DNA of 35,062 nt from an uncultured Telmatospirillum sp. (GCA_903858635.1 CAIOJO010000378.1:1-35062), one strand, 5' to 3'. Counted from the first letter of the stretch, positions 16,521 to 25,771 are shown. Translations and numbers: made by a program. Notes: a model not told the origin generated them from the letters alone.

Positions 16521-16946
16521 CTACGAGGCGGCGGCTTTGCGCGGCATGCGCGACACCAGCTTCAGCATGGTGTCGAGGCTGATCGACGACAAAGTGGCGC
16601 GCGCCGTGTCGTCGATCTCCTTGAGCACGCGGCGCAAGGCCAAGCCTTCCGAGGTGTTGTCGTCGGCCAGTTCGTCGGCTTCCAGCGATCCCACCGGCTC
16701 GAAGATCCGGATGATGTCGAGCAGGTTGGTGCGCTTGGCGTTGCCGGCGAAGCGGTAGCCACCGCCGACGCCGCGCACCGCTTCGACGAAGCCCTCGCGT
16801 CCTAGCGTTCTTAGAACCTTGGCCAGATGGTTGGGCGATATCCCGTATTTGACGGCGATTTCGGCCGCCGACATCTGTCGCTCGGGCTGGGCAGCCAGTT
16901 CCAGCACGGCAAACAGGGCGTGCCGGGTGGCCATTTGCAGCCTCAT
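16521..16946 (-). CDS. Rrf2-family transcriptional regulator without cysteines (BadM-like)
   Basis: 141 residues. The N-terminal winged helix-turn-helix (about 1-75) has the Rrf2 features: MATRHALFAVLELAAQ, ISPNHLAKVLRTL and the wing VRGVGGGYRF. Fe-S sensing relatives IscR and NsrR carry three cysteines near residues 90-105; this protein has no cysteine at all, so it cannot bind a cluster in that way. In R. palustris the Rrf2 protein BadM represses the benzoyl-CoA reductase genes, which makes a BadM-like role here likely. The start overlaps the GNAT stop at 16943 (ATGA), so it is co-translated with that gene. It ends 3 bases from the convergent SDR gene. Target and effector are inferred. Confidence 0.88.
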   Translation of the reverse strand: MRLQMATRHALFAVLELAAQPERQMSAAEIAVKYGISPNHLAKVLRTLGREGFVEAVRGVGGGYRFAGNAKRTNLLDIIRIFEPVGSLEADELADDNTSEGLALRRVLKEIDDTARATLSSISLDTMLKLVSRMPRKAAAS

Positions 16947-17440
16947 GCGTCGACTTCCATCTCAAGCTCGGTGAAGGGGCCGGCCATCATGCCCTGGCTG
17001 CGGAAGAACGACATTACCAGTTGATCCGTGCGGGCCAGCATGGTGCGGATCTTGGTGACCTTGGCCTTGCGGAAACGGTCGCACACCGCGTCGAACAGCG
17101 AGGAGCCGACCCCTTCCAGACGTTGCGCCGGATCGACGGCAATGGTGAAGATCCATCCGCAGGGCGGCGAGCCGAATTCCCAGGCGCGCACCTCACCGAT
17201 AATGAATCCGAGAAAATCATTTCCGCGCGTTGCCACCAGGAAGAAATGCTCGTCGCTGCGGCGGCCATAGGCCTCGAATTTTTCGCGCCAGTATTCCGGC
17301 TTGTGCATCCCGGTCAGTTGCGTATCGAGCTGGATGACCTTGTCGACATCCTTCTCGGTTGCCGGCCTGATCATGAATTCGGGCTCAGGCATCGGACGGC
17401 TGTTGGCTAGGATCATGCTGTTCATTAGCTCACGGTCCAT
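16943..17440 (-). CDS. GNAT-family N-acetyltransferase (paralogue 3), coupled to the Rrf2 regulator
   Basis: 165 residues from the ATG at 17440; an ATG at 17425 (160 aa, with a GTGAG closer to it) is an equally possible start, and longer readings enter the promoter region. The domain begins with MIRPATEKDVDKVIQLDTQLTG...YW, carrying the motif shared with the two GNATs at 14700-15668. The acetyl-CoA loop is AQRLEGVGSSLFDAV. Translational coupling to an Rrf2 regulator, and divergence from bclA, suggest a role in signalling or in modifying the ligase or its ligands rather than in central catalysis. The substrate cannot be read from sequence. Confidence 0.82.
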   Translation of the reverse strand: MDRELMNSMILANSRPMPEPEFMIRPATEKDVDKVIQLDTQLTGMHKPEYWREKFEAYGRRSDEHFFLVATRGNDFLGFIIGEVRAWEFGSPPCGWIFTIAVDPAQRLEGVGSSLFDAVCDRFRKAKVTKIRTMLARTDQLVMSFFRSQGMMAGPFTELEMEVDA

Positions 17441-17512
17441 GTCGCAATTCGGCCTATTCCCAACATTGGGGCCGCCGCCTCGGGAGACGGGCAGTCGCGC
17501 ACCGTGCCGCGC

Positions 17513-17569
17513 TTGACAGCACAATGCCGTTCGATCAAACATAAATAAGCCAAATAGTACCGATTTACC
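17513..17569 (+). promoter_or_regulatory. Candidate bclA promoter region with degenerate operator
   Basis: The 243-base gap between the divergent GNAT (17440) and bclA (17684) contains a perfect TTGACA at 17513-17518, with only a weak -10 (TCAAAC, 17535-17540) after 16 bases. Further down, TACC-GATT-TACC (17558-17569) keeps the TACC-N4-TACC pattern of the operators at 6675-6689 and 15739-15753; it matches the 15-base core at 10 positions. On the minus strand it reads GGTAAATCGGTACT. The match is suggestive only. Confidence 0.4.
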
Positions 17570-17683
17570 AGATCTGCCGTGCAAAGAGCGTGTTTGGTGC
17601 ATTTGCCAACGCCCAGGTTGCGCGACGGTCGGCAACCGACAGGTCGGGAATCGGACGCTCCTCGGTCACGGAAGAGACAGTGC

Positions 17684-19261
<1,578 letters not shown>

Positions 19262-19265
19262 ACCC

Positions 19266-20468
19266 GTGCTCGAAGCTTATGTTTATGACGGCCTGAGGAC
19301 CCCCATCGGCCGGCATGCCGGCGGCTTGGCCAAAGTGCGCCCGGACGACCTGGTCGCCGGAGTGATCCGCAAATTGCTCGAGCGCAATTCATTCCCGGCC
19401 GATCGCTTCGAAGACGTCCTGCTCGGCTGCGCCTGCCAGTCCGGCGAGGACAGCCGCAACGTCGGGCGGCATGCGGCGCTGTTGGCCGGTCTGCCGGTGG
19501 AAACCGCCGGCATGACCCTCAACCGCCTGTGCGGCAGCGGCATGAGCGCGGTGATCGAGGCCAGCCGGGCGATCAGCCTCGGCGAGGGCGACCTGTTCAT
19601 CGCCGGCGGCGTCGAATCGATGACCCGGGCCCCGTTCGTCATGGGCAAGGGGGATAGCCCGTTCAGCCGCGATATTCAGGTCTTCGACACCACCATCGGG
19701 GCGCGTTTCGCCAATCCGCGCCTGGTGGCCGCCCATGGCAACGACAGCATGCCGGAGACGGCCGACAACGTCGCTCGCGACCTCGGCCTGGGGCGTGAGG
19801 CCAGTGACCGCTTCGCCTACGAGTCGCAGCAGAAGACGGCGCGGGCCAAAGCGGCCGGAGTCTTCGCCGACGAAATCATTGCCGTCGAAGTGCCGGCCGG
19901 TCGCGGCAAGCCGCCGATCATCGTCGCCGAGGACGAACATCCGCGCCCCGAGGCCACCTTGGAATCGCTGGCCAAGCTGCGGCCGCTGGCCGAAGGCGGG
20001 GTGGTCACCGCCGGCAACGCCTCGGGCATCAACGACGGCGCCGCCGCACTGATCCTGGGCAACCGTCAGGTCGGCGAGCAAGCCGGCGTGCAGCCGATCG
20101 CCCGGATCCGGGCCGGCGCGGTCGCCGGCGTGGCGCCGCGGGTGATGGGGCTGGGGCCGGTTCCGGCCTCGCAGAAGGCCCTGGCCCGGGCCGGTATCGG
20201 CTTGGCCGATCTCGACGTCATCGAGATCAACGAGGCCTTTGCCGTGCAGGTGTTGGGCTGCTGCCAGGGGCTGGGCCTGAGCCCCGACGATTCGCGCCTC
20301 AATCCGAACGGCGGCGCCATCGCCCTTGGCCACCCGCTGGGCGCCTCGGGCGGCCGCGTGATCCTGACCGCGGCCCGGCAGCTGCAACGCAGCGGCGGCC
20401 GGTTCGCCCTGGCCACCATGTGCATCGGGGTCGGCCAAGGCATCGCGGTGGTGATCGAGCGGGTGTAG
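19266..20468 (+). CDS. Acetyl-CoA C-acyltransferase, PcaF-type (paralogue 2)
   Basis: 400 residues, with Cys89 (NRLCGSG), His356 (GGAIALGHPLG) and Cys386 (TMCIGVGQG) as thiolase catalytic residues. It is clearly paralogous to the enzyme at 5258-6463 along the whole length, including the opening YVYDGLRTPIGRHAGG. Cotranscription with bclA ties it firmly to benzoate use, making it the stronger candidate for 3-oxopimeloyl-CoA thiolysis to glutaryl-CoA and acetyl-CoA. The other copy may be a redundant or differently regulated form, or act on 3-oxoadipyl-CoA or acetoacetyl-CoA. The ligase stop and this GTG/ATG region are only a few bases apart; the ATG at 19266 is used. Confidence 0.88.
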   Translation: MLEAYVYDGLRTPIGRHAGGLAKVRPDDLVAGVIRKLLERNSFPADRFEDVLLGCACQSGEDSRNVGRHAALLAGLPVETAGMTLNRLCGSGMSAVIEASRAISLGEGDLFIAGGVESMTRAPFVMGKGDSPFSRDIQVFDTTIGARFANPRLVAAHGNDSMPETADNVARDLGLGREASDRFAYESQQKTARAKAAGVFADEIIAVEVPAGRGKPPIIVAEDEHPRPEATLESLAKLRPLAEGGVVTAGNASGINDGAAALILGNRQVGEQAGVQPIARIRAGAVAGVAPRVMGLGPVPASQKALARAGIGLADLDVIEINEAFAVQVLGCCQGLGLSPDDSRLNPNGGAIALGHPLGASGGRVILTAARQLQRSGGRFALATMCIGVGQGIAVVIERV

Positions 20469-20694
20469 CGAGCGGCCAAGAACACCGCAGCGCCGCCGGC
20501 CTTCCGAGCCGGCGGCCGGCGATGCGTCTGAACACCAAGAGCACGAGGCCCGCGCAGGCGGGCCGCACCAAGATACTTACCCGACAGATGGCTTGGTGGA
20601 GCCCGCCAATGGCGGGCGTTTGGTGGTGAACCAACGCCGGTCCTTCGCCCCCGACCCGCTATCGACGAACGCCAAAAGGCTAGAGCCAAAAAAA

Positions 20695-20743
20695 TTGACG
20701 GTGGTACGGGCTGGCCGTACACTTGGCTCTGTGCAAATTGGAG
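20695..20743 (+). promoter_or_regulatory. Promoter and ribosome binding site of the brnT-type toxin operon
   Basis: TTGACG (20695-20700) and TACACT (20718-20723) are separated by 17 bases and form a good sigma-70 promoter. The spacer and -10 hold the dyad GTACGG-N5-CCGTAC (20704-20720), a likely operator for the antitoxin. GGAG at 20740-20743 precedes the GTG start at 20750. The preceding 220 bases after the thiolase stop show GC-rich short inverted repeats (for example GCCCGCCAATGGCGGGC near 20599) but no gene that I can support. Confidence 0.7.
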
Positions 20744-20749
20744 CTTGCG

Positions 20750-21019
20750 GTGCCGTCGTTCGACCCTGCGAAAGATGCCAAAAATCAAAGGGATCACGGC
20801 GTTTCCCTGGCATCCGGTGCAAAGGTCGTTGCCGATCCGCACTCTATCGAAGCGATCGATGATCGGTTCGCCTACGGCGAGGAACGGTGGAACGTCATCG
20901 GTTTGGTTGACGGTGAGGTCTATGTCGCCACCTACACAGACCGGGAAGACGGCGCGCGATTCATATCGGTCCGTCCCGCATCAAAGCGGGAGGCCGATAG
21001 GTATTATGAAAGGACATAA
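20750..21019 (+). CDS. brnT: BrnT-type ribonuclease toxin
   Basis: 89 residues from the GTG at 20750, the family's usual size. Family-typical sequence is visible throughout: FDPAKDAKNQRDHGVSL near the N-terminus, the ADPHSIEAIDDRFAYGEERWNVIGLVDGE-type centre and the terminal RFISVRPASKREADRYYE. BrnT proteins have a RelE-like fold and cleave RNA, halting growth under stress; the partner antitoxin neutralises it and represses the operon. The antitoxin gene begins one base after the stop. The pair sits between the benzoate ligase operon and the pat-like gene and is probably a later insertion, although no attachment site or insertion sequence is visible. Confidence 0.85.
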   Translation: MPSFDPAKDAKNQRDHGVSLASGAKVVADPHSIEAIDDRFAYGEERWNVIGLVDGEVYVATYTDREDGARFISVRPASKREADRYYERT

Positions 21020-21020
21020 A

Positions 21021-21278
21021 ATGCCGGACACACCTGACACCGAGTTGAGCGACAGGACTCTTGCCAACATGCGGCCCGTGCCTATCGCGAAGCGCGCGCG
21101 CCTTGTGGCCGGGCTCAGCCAGGCTGAATTCGCCCGGGTCTATGGCCTTCCGATCGGAACCATTCGCGACTGGGAACAGGAGCGTTCCCACCCTGACGCG
21201 GCGGGAGTGGCCTATCTGACCGCGATCGTTCACGATCCGGAAGCTGTGGCGCGGGCTTACGGGGCGGCGGCTGAGTGA
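21021..21278 (+). CDS. HTH-type antitoxin partner of BrnT
   Basis: 85 residues. A central helix-turn-helix of the XRE/HigA sort is seen (SQAEFARVYGLPIGTIRDWEQER, about residues 34-56), then a short region ending HDPEAVARAYG. AAAGGACA before the ATG at 21021 is its ribosome binding site. Position directly after brnT identifies it as the antitoxin and autoregulator, probably acting at the GTACGG/CCGTAC dyad in the promoter. The classic BrnA antitoxin is described as a ribbon-helix-helix type protein, so this HTH form is a partner variant rather than canonical BrnA. Confidence 0.82.
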   Translation: MPDTPDTELSDRTLANMRPVPIAKRARLVAGLSQAEFARVYGLPIGTIRDWEQERSHPDAAGVAYLTAIVHDPEAVARAYGAAAE

Positions 21279-21378
21279 GGCCTCAAGAGGACGCTACAAA
21301 AATATATCGGCCGCTTCCGGAGGCCACTCGTAACCGATAGTGGAAATCGGGGTCTGCCCCCGATTGTCCCTGCTAGAC

Positions 21379-24033
21379 CTAGCCACCCAGCTTGTGCACG
21401 CATTCGACCGCATCGAGGTCGTCGCCCTTGCGGACGGTGAAGCCGCATTTGCGGGCCAGGCGCAGCATGGCGGTGTTTTCCGCCAGGATCTGGGCGCCGA
21501 TCTCGCCGGTGCGGCGGGCCTGGTGGTAGCGCACGATCTTGTTCAGAAGGATCGTGCCGAGGCCGGTGCCCTTGAGGTCGGAGCGCACCAGAATGGCCAT
21601 TTCCGCCCGCCGGTTGTCGGGATCGGTGATGGTGCGGACGACGCCCAGGGTTTCCGGACGCCCGTCCGGGGCGGACCGGGTGGCGATGAAGGCCATCTCG
21701 CGGTCGTAGTCGATCTGGGTCAGGCGGGCCAGTTGGTGATGCTCCAGGGTGCGCACCGCACCGAAGAAGCGATAGCGCAGATCGGTTGGGGTCACCCGGG
21801 CCACCAGCTCGGCATGGGCCGGTTCGTCGTCGGGGCGGATCGGCCGAATCAGGGCCTGGCTGCCGTCCCGCAAATCGGCCTGTTCCTCCAGGGCGTCGGG
21901 ATAAGGCAGGACCGACAAGCGGCGGCGGTCCGAGCCATCCATCGCGGCCACGCGGATGCGCGCATCGACCACCAGCACCCCATGCTCGTCGGCGAACAAC
22001 GGGTTGAGATCGCAGGCGACGATTTCTGGATTGTCCACCAGCAGGGCCGAAACCTGGACCAGGGCGGTGGCGATGGCGTCGATGTCGGCGGCCGGGCGCA
22101 TGCCGTGGGCGGCCAGCAGCCTTGATACCCGGGTCCGCGAAATGGCGCGCCGGGCCAGCGGCAGGTTGAGCGGCGGCAAATCGACCGTGTGGTCGCGCAC
22201 CACTTCGACGGCGCGGCCGCCCTCGCCGAACACCAGCACCGGCCCGAACCGCGGGTCGCAGGCGATGCCGATGATCAGCTGGCGGGAATGCGGTCGCAGG
22301 ATCATCGGCTGGATGGCGAAACCGTCGATGCGGATATCCGGCCGCTGTTCCATCACCCGGCGCATCACCCCGGCCGCTGCGGCGCGCACCGCCTCGGGAT
22401 TTTCCAGGTTGAGGGCGACGCCGCCGACATCCCATTTGCGCGGGATGTCGGGCGAAGAGACGGTGAGCGCCACGGGGAAGCCGATCCGCTCGGCTACCAC
22501 CGCCGCCTCGTCGCCGGTGGCCACCACTTCACTGGCCACTGCCGGGATGCCGTAGGCATTCAACAGGCGGCGCGTTTCCGGATCACCGAGATAACCGTGC
22601 GGCGTCGCCAGTCCGGCTTCGATGATGCGCCGCGCCAGGACACGATCCGGCTTCACATGGCCGGGATCGGCCGGCGGCGTCTCCATCAGGATGTCCTGAT
22701 TGCGCTGGTAGTGCACCAGATGACGGAAACCGCGGACGGCACCGCCCAGCGAATCATAGGTCGGCATCCCCGCTTCGGCGAACAGACGCCGCGCCGGTCC
22801 GGCCGATTCGGTGCCGATCCAGCAGGTCAGCAGCGCCCCGCCGACGCTCTTATGGGTGGCGATGACCGCCTCGGCGACGGCGATGCCGTCGACCATGGCG
22901 GTGGGGGCATGAATGACCAGGACATTGTCCACCTCGGGCGCCTTGACCAGAATCTTCAGCGCCGCCACGTAGCTGGCGGCCGGCGCACCGATGCCGAGAT
23001 CGACCGGATTGCCCGGGCTCCAGGTCTTCGGCAGCACCGTTCCCAGCTTGCCCAGGGTTTCTTCGGACAACAGCGCCGCTTCGCCGCCCTCGGCGACGAT
23101 CAGCTCATCCATCGCCATCATCGCCGTGCCGCCGCCATTGGACAGGATGGCCAGGCGCTCGCCGCGGATCTGCCGGGTGCGGGCCAGGGTCTCGACGGCA
23201 CCGAACAGCTCGTCGATGGTGTTCACCCGAAGGGCGCCGGCGCGCCGCGCCACCCCGTCGAACACGTCGTCGGCACTGGCCAGGGATTCGGCCAGGAACG
23301 GGCCGATCGGCCCCATCGTCCCGCCGCGCCCGCCCCTGATCAGGACCAGCGGCTTATTGCGGGCGGCGGCGCGGGCTGCGGTTATGAAGTCGCGACGTTG
23401 TCCGACGGTCTCGATGTAAAGGAGGATCGCCTTGGTGTCTTCGTCATTGGCCAGGTAGTCCATCATGTCGCCGAAATCGATGTCGGCGCCGTCGCCCAGC
23501 GAGACGAAATACGAGAAGCCGATGCCGCGCGGCATCGCCCAGTCGAGCACCGCGGTGCATAGGGCGCCCGATTGGGACACGAAGGCGATGCGTCCGGGCT
23601 TCGCCGGCAGATGGGCGAAACTGGCGTTGAGGCGCGATTTCGGCACCAACAGGCCGAGGCTTCCGCCCCCCAGGAAGCGCAATCCGTATGGCTGCGCCGC
23701 CGCCAACATGGCCCGGGCATCGGTGCCGCTGGCGGCGACGATGGCCGCCTTGGTGCCGCGCCGCCCCAGCTGGTCGAGCAGCCCCGGCACGGTGGCCGCC
23801 GGGGTGCACAGGATGGCCAGATCCGGGGTGAACGGCAGGGCCTCGACGCTCGGATAGGCCAGCACTCCGGCAACCGCCCGATGCTTCGGATTGACCGGCA
23901 TGATCGGGTTGGGAAAACGGTCGTCCAGCAGGTTCCGCATGGCGATATTGCCGAACGATCGCGGCCGGTCGGAGGCGCCGATGACCGCCACCGAGGTCGG
24001 ATCGAACAGATGCGAGAGGCCTAGGACGGACAT
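21379..24033 (-). CDS. pat: Pat-type protein lysine acetyltransferase (degenerate NDP-forming acyl-CoA synthetase fused to GNAT)
   Basis: 884 residues. The CoA-binding domain is at about 1-130 (VAVIGASDRPRSFGN), a ligase-CoA domain follows (FVSQSGALCTAVLDW, 151-165), then an ATP-grasp part (about 480-700) and a C-terminal GNAT (about 720-884; RAEMAILVRSDLKGTGLG). In active ADP-forming synthetases the phosphorylated histidine lies in an SHTG-type motif; here the aligned position is Leu247 (GPFLAES), so the synthetase is predicted inactive. This is the known hallmark of Pat enzymes of Salmonella and R. palustris, which acetylate the PX4GK lysine of AMP-forming CoA ligases. The likely target here is Lys514 of the benzoate-CoA ligase. 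It stands alone on the minus strand; no deacetylase gene is in the window. Confidence 0.85.
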   Translation of the reverse strand: MSVLGLSHLFDPTSVAVIGASDRPRSFGNIAMRNLLDDRFPNPIMPVNPKHRAVAGVLAYPSVEALPFTPDLAILCTPAATVPGLLDQLGRRGTKAAIVAASGTDARAMLAAAQPYGLRFLGGGSLGLLVPKSRLNASFAHLPAKPGRIAFVSQSGALCTAVLDWAMPRGIGFSYFVSLGDGADIDFGDMMDYLANDEDTKAILLYIETVGQRRDFITAARAAARNKPLVLIRGGRGGTMGPIGPFLAESLASADDVFDGVARRAGALRVNTIDELFGAVETLARTRQIRGERLAILSNGGGTAMMAMDELIVAEGGEAALLSEETLGKLGTVLPKTWSPGNPVDLGIGAPAASYVAALKILVKAPEVDNVLVIHAPTAMVDGIAVAEAVIATHKSVGGALLTCWIGTESAGPARRLFAEAGMPTYDSLGGAVRGFRHLVHYQRNQDILMETPPADPGHVKPDRVLARRIIEAGLATPHGYLGDPETRRLLNAYGIPAVASEVVATGDEAAVVAERIGFPVALTVSSPDIPRKWDVGGVALNLENPEAVRAAAAGVMRRVMEQRPDIRIDGFAIQPMILRPHSRQLIIGIACDPRFGPVLVFGEGGRAVEVVRDHTVDLPPLNLPLARRAISRTRVSRLLAAHGMRPAADIDAIATALVQVSALLVDNPEIVACDLNPLFADEHGVLVVDARIRVAAMDGSDRRRLSVLPYPDALEEQADLRDGSQALIRPIRPDDEPAHAELVARVTPTDLRYRFFGAVRTLEHHQLARLTQIDYDREMAFIATRSAPDGRPETLGVVRTITDPDNRRAEMAILVRSDLKGTGLGTILLNKIVRYHQARRTGEIGAQILAENTAMLRLARKCGFTVRKGDDLDAVECVHKLGG

Positions 24034-24077
24034 GGGCTTATCCTGGAATGCAACAGTTTGCCCGCCTGTGAAAATAT

Positions 24078-24172
24078 AGTGGCGCCGGCATCTTGCCGGC
24101 GTTCCGGCGGAGCCGGAAGGTCAGCATTCCCGCCGCTCCGCGGCGCGGCCGGCGGGGACGCCGGCCCCACTG
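24078..24172. repeat. REP-like palindrome, copy 2
   Basis: The left arm 24078-24099 is identical, as reverse complement, to 22 bases of the right arm of the element at 14561-14637. The right arm (24149-24171) is a diverged version. Between them lie two further GC-rich inverted repeats (TTCCGGC/GCCGGAA near 24102-24117 and CCGC-rich stems). It fills most of the 150-base gap between the pat-like gene and tupA. It may also terminate tupA transcription, but no T-run is present. Confidence 0.7.
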
Positions 24173-24183
24173 AACGGCGCTTG

Positions 24184-25011
24184 TCATTTTCCGGCGTCGC
24201 CGAAGAACAGCTGTTCGCCATTGATCTTGTAGCCGGCGATGACCTCTTGGCCATGCGGGCTGACCAGCCAGTCATGCCAGATCTTGGCATCGGCCGTCTT
24301 CAGCGTCGGGAAGCGGGTCGGATTGACCAGGATGGTGGAATAGGGGTTCAACAACCGCTTGTCGCCCTGAACCAGAATGACCAGGTCCTGGCGGTTCTTG
24401 AAATTGGCCCAGGTCGCCCGGTCGGCCAGGGTATAGGCGTTCATGCCGGCCGAGGTGTTGAGCGTCGGCCCCATGCCCGAGCCGAGTTCGCGGTACCAGC
24501 TTCCCCCCTGTTTGGGGTCGATGCCGGCGTCCTTCCACAGGCGAAGCTCCATCCGATTGGTGCCGCTGTCGTCGCCGCGCGAGCCGAACGGCGCCTTGGC
24601 CGCGGCGATGCGACGGAACACCTCGATGACGTCGGGCGTCTTGGCGATGCCGGCCGGGTCGGCCTTCGGTCCGACGATGACGAAGTCGTTGTGCATGACG
24701 GCGCGGCGGTCGACGCCGAAGCCGTCGGCGACGAATTTCTGCTCGCCCGCCGGGTCGTGCACCAGGAGGGCGTCGGCATCGCCCCGCTCGCCGATCTGCA
24801 GAGCCTGGCCGGTGCCGACCGCCACCACATGAACGGTGATGTGGGTCTCGCGGGTGAAGATCGGGATCAGGTATTCGAACAACCCGGACTGCTCGGTCGA
24901 GGTTGTCGAGGCCAGAGTGATGAAGTGATCCTCGGCCCGGGGCGTCCCGGTCATGGCGAATGCCGCGATGGCGGTGGCGAACAGTCCCTGCAGGAATACA
25001 CGTCTCGACAT
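24184..25011 (-). CDS. tupA: Tungstate ABC transporter, periplasmic binding protein
   Basis: 275 residues. The N-terminus MSRRVFLQGLFATAIAAFA...PRA is a signal peptide with a twin-arginine motif (SRRVFLQ), suggesting Tat export. The mature part has TupA hallmarks: ASTTSTEQSGL, VGTGQALQIGERGDADALLVHD, MHNDFVIVGPKADPAGI and SRGDDSGTNRMELRLW. These separate tungstate-binding TupA from molybdate-binding ModA and from sulfate or phosphate binders. It captures tungstate (possibly molybdate less well) for TupBC. It is the last gene of a leftward tupB-tupC-tupA unit, 34 bases after tupC. The imported metal presumably serves the formate dehydrogenase downstream. Confidence 0.92.
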   Translation of the reverse strand: MSRRVFLQGLFATAIAAFAMTGTPRAEDHFITLASTTSTEQSGLFEYLIPIFTRETHITVHVVAVGTGQALQIGERGDADALLVHDPAGEQKFVADGFGVDRRAVMHNDFVIVGPKADPAGIAKTPDVIEVFRRIAAAKAPFGSRGDDSGTNRMELRLWKDAGIDPKQGGSWYRELGSGMGPTLNTSAGMNAYTLADRATWANFKNRQDLVILVQGDKRLLNPYSTILVNPTRFPTLKTADAKIWHDWLVSPHGQEVIAGYKINGEQLFFGDAGK

Positions 25012-25045
25012 GGATCTCTCCTATGTTCGCGGTTTCGCTATTTGG

Positions 25046-25771
25046 CTACCAGACCAGCTCGCCGGCCAGGAAGGCACGGGCCTCGGCACTGGCGGGCGCT
25101 TCGAAAAATGCCGAGGCGGGGACGTGTTCGAGCAGCCGGCCACGACATAGGAACAGCACTTCGTCGGCCAGCCGCCGGGCCTGCGACAGGTCATGGGTGC
25201 TCATCACGACGGTGGTTCCGGCGGCGTGAAAGTCCTGCACGGCCTGTTCGACGGCATAGGTGGCGGCGGGGTCCAAGGCCGAGGTCGGCTCGTCCAGGTA
25301 GATGATCTCGGGCCGCATGACCCAGGCGCGGGCCAAGGCCAGCCGCTGCTGCTCGCCGCCCGACAGGACCCGGGCCGGCCGCTGGGCCAGGCTGGCGAGG
25401 CCGAAATGGGCCAGAGCCTCGGTGGCGCAGTGGCGTCGCTCGGCCCTGCCGATCCCGGCCAAGGCCAATGGATATTCGACATTGGCCAGAGCCGTGCGGC
25501 GCAACATGACCGGCCGCTGGAACACCATCGCTTGGCGGCGCCGCAATTCGCGCCGGGGCAGATCCGCATTCCAGCGGATGGTTCCATGGCTGGGCGCCAG
25601 CAGGCCGTGGCATAGGCGCAGCAGCAGGCTCTTGCCGGCGCCATTGGGGCCCAATACCAGGATGCGTCGGGCCGCGTGGAATTCGGCGGTGACATCTTCC
25701 AACAGGCTTTGCCCGGCGGCGGAATAGGACAGCCCGGACAGCGAAAGGGGCAAGATGGAGGCGGCGGTCAT
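25046..25771 (-). CDS. tupC: Tungstate ABC transporter, ATP-binding protein
   Basis: 241 residues with a full nucleotide-binding domain: Walker A GPNGAGKSLLLRL, Q-loop in MVFQRPVML, signature LSGGEQQRLALARA, Walker B IIYLDEPTSALD and the switch histidine in MSTHDLSQA. It energises the TupB channel. The start overlaps the tupB stop by four bases, so translation is coupled. Specificity comes from the neighbouring tupA and tupB, not from this protein. Confidence 0.92.
   Translation of the reverse strand: MTAASILPLSLSGLSYSAAGQSLLEDVTAEFHAARRILVLGPNGAGKSLLLRLCHGLLAPSHGTIRWNADLPRRELRRRQAMVFQRPVMLRRTALANVEYPLALAGIGRAERRHCATEALAHFGLASLAQRPARVLSGGEQQRLALARAWVMRPEIIYLDEPTSALDPAATYAVEQAVQDFHAAGTTVVMSTHDLSQARRLADEVLFLCRGRLLEHVPASAFFEAPASAEARAFLAGELVW

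Noticed and set aside
20299-20822. Small minus-strand frames between the thiolase and brnT
   Set aside because: Low-complexity Arg/Gly-rich peptides without ribosome binding sites; the region is better explained by the brnT promoter and short GC-rich repeats.
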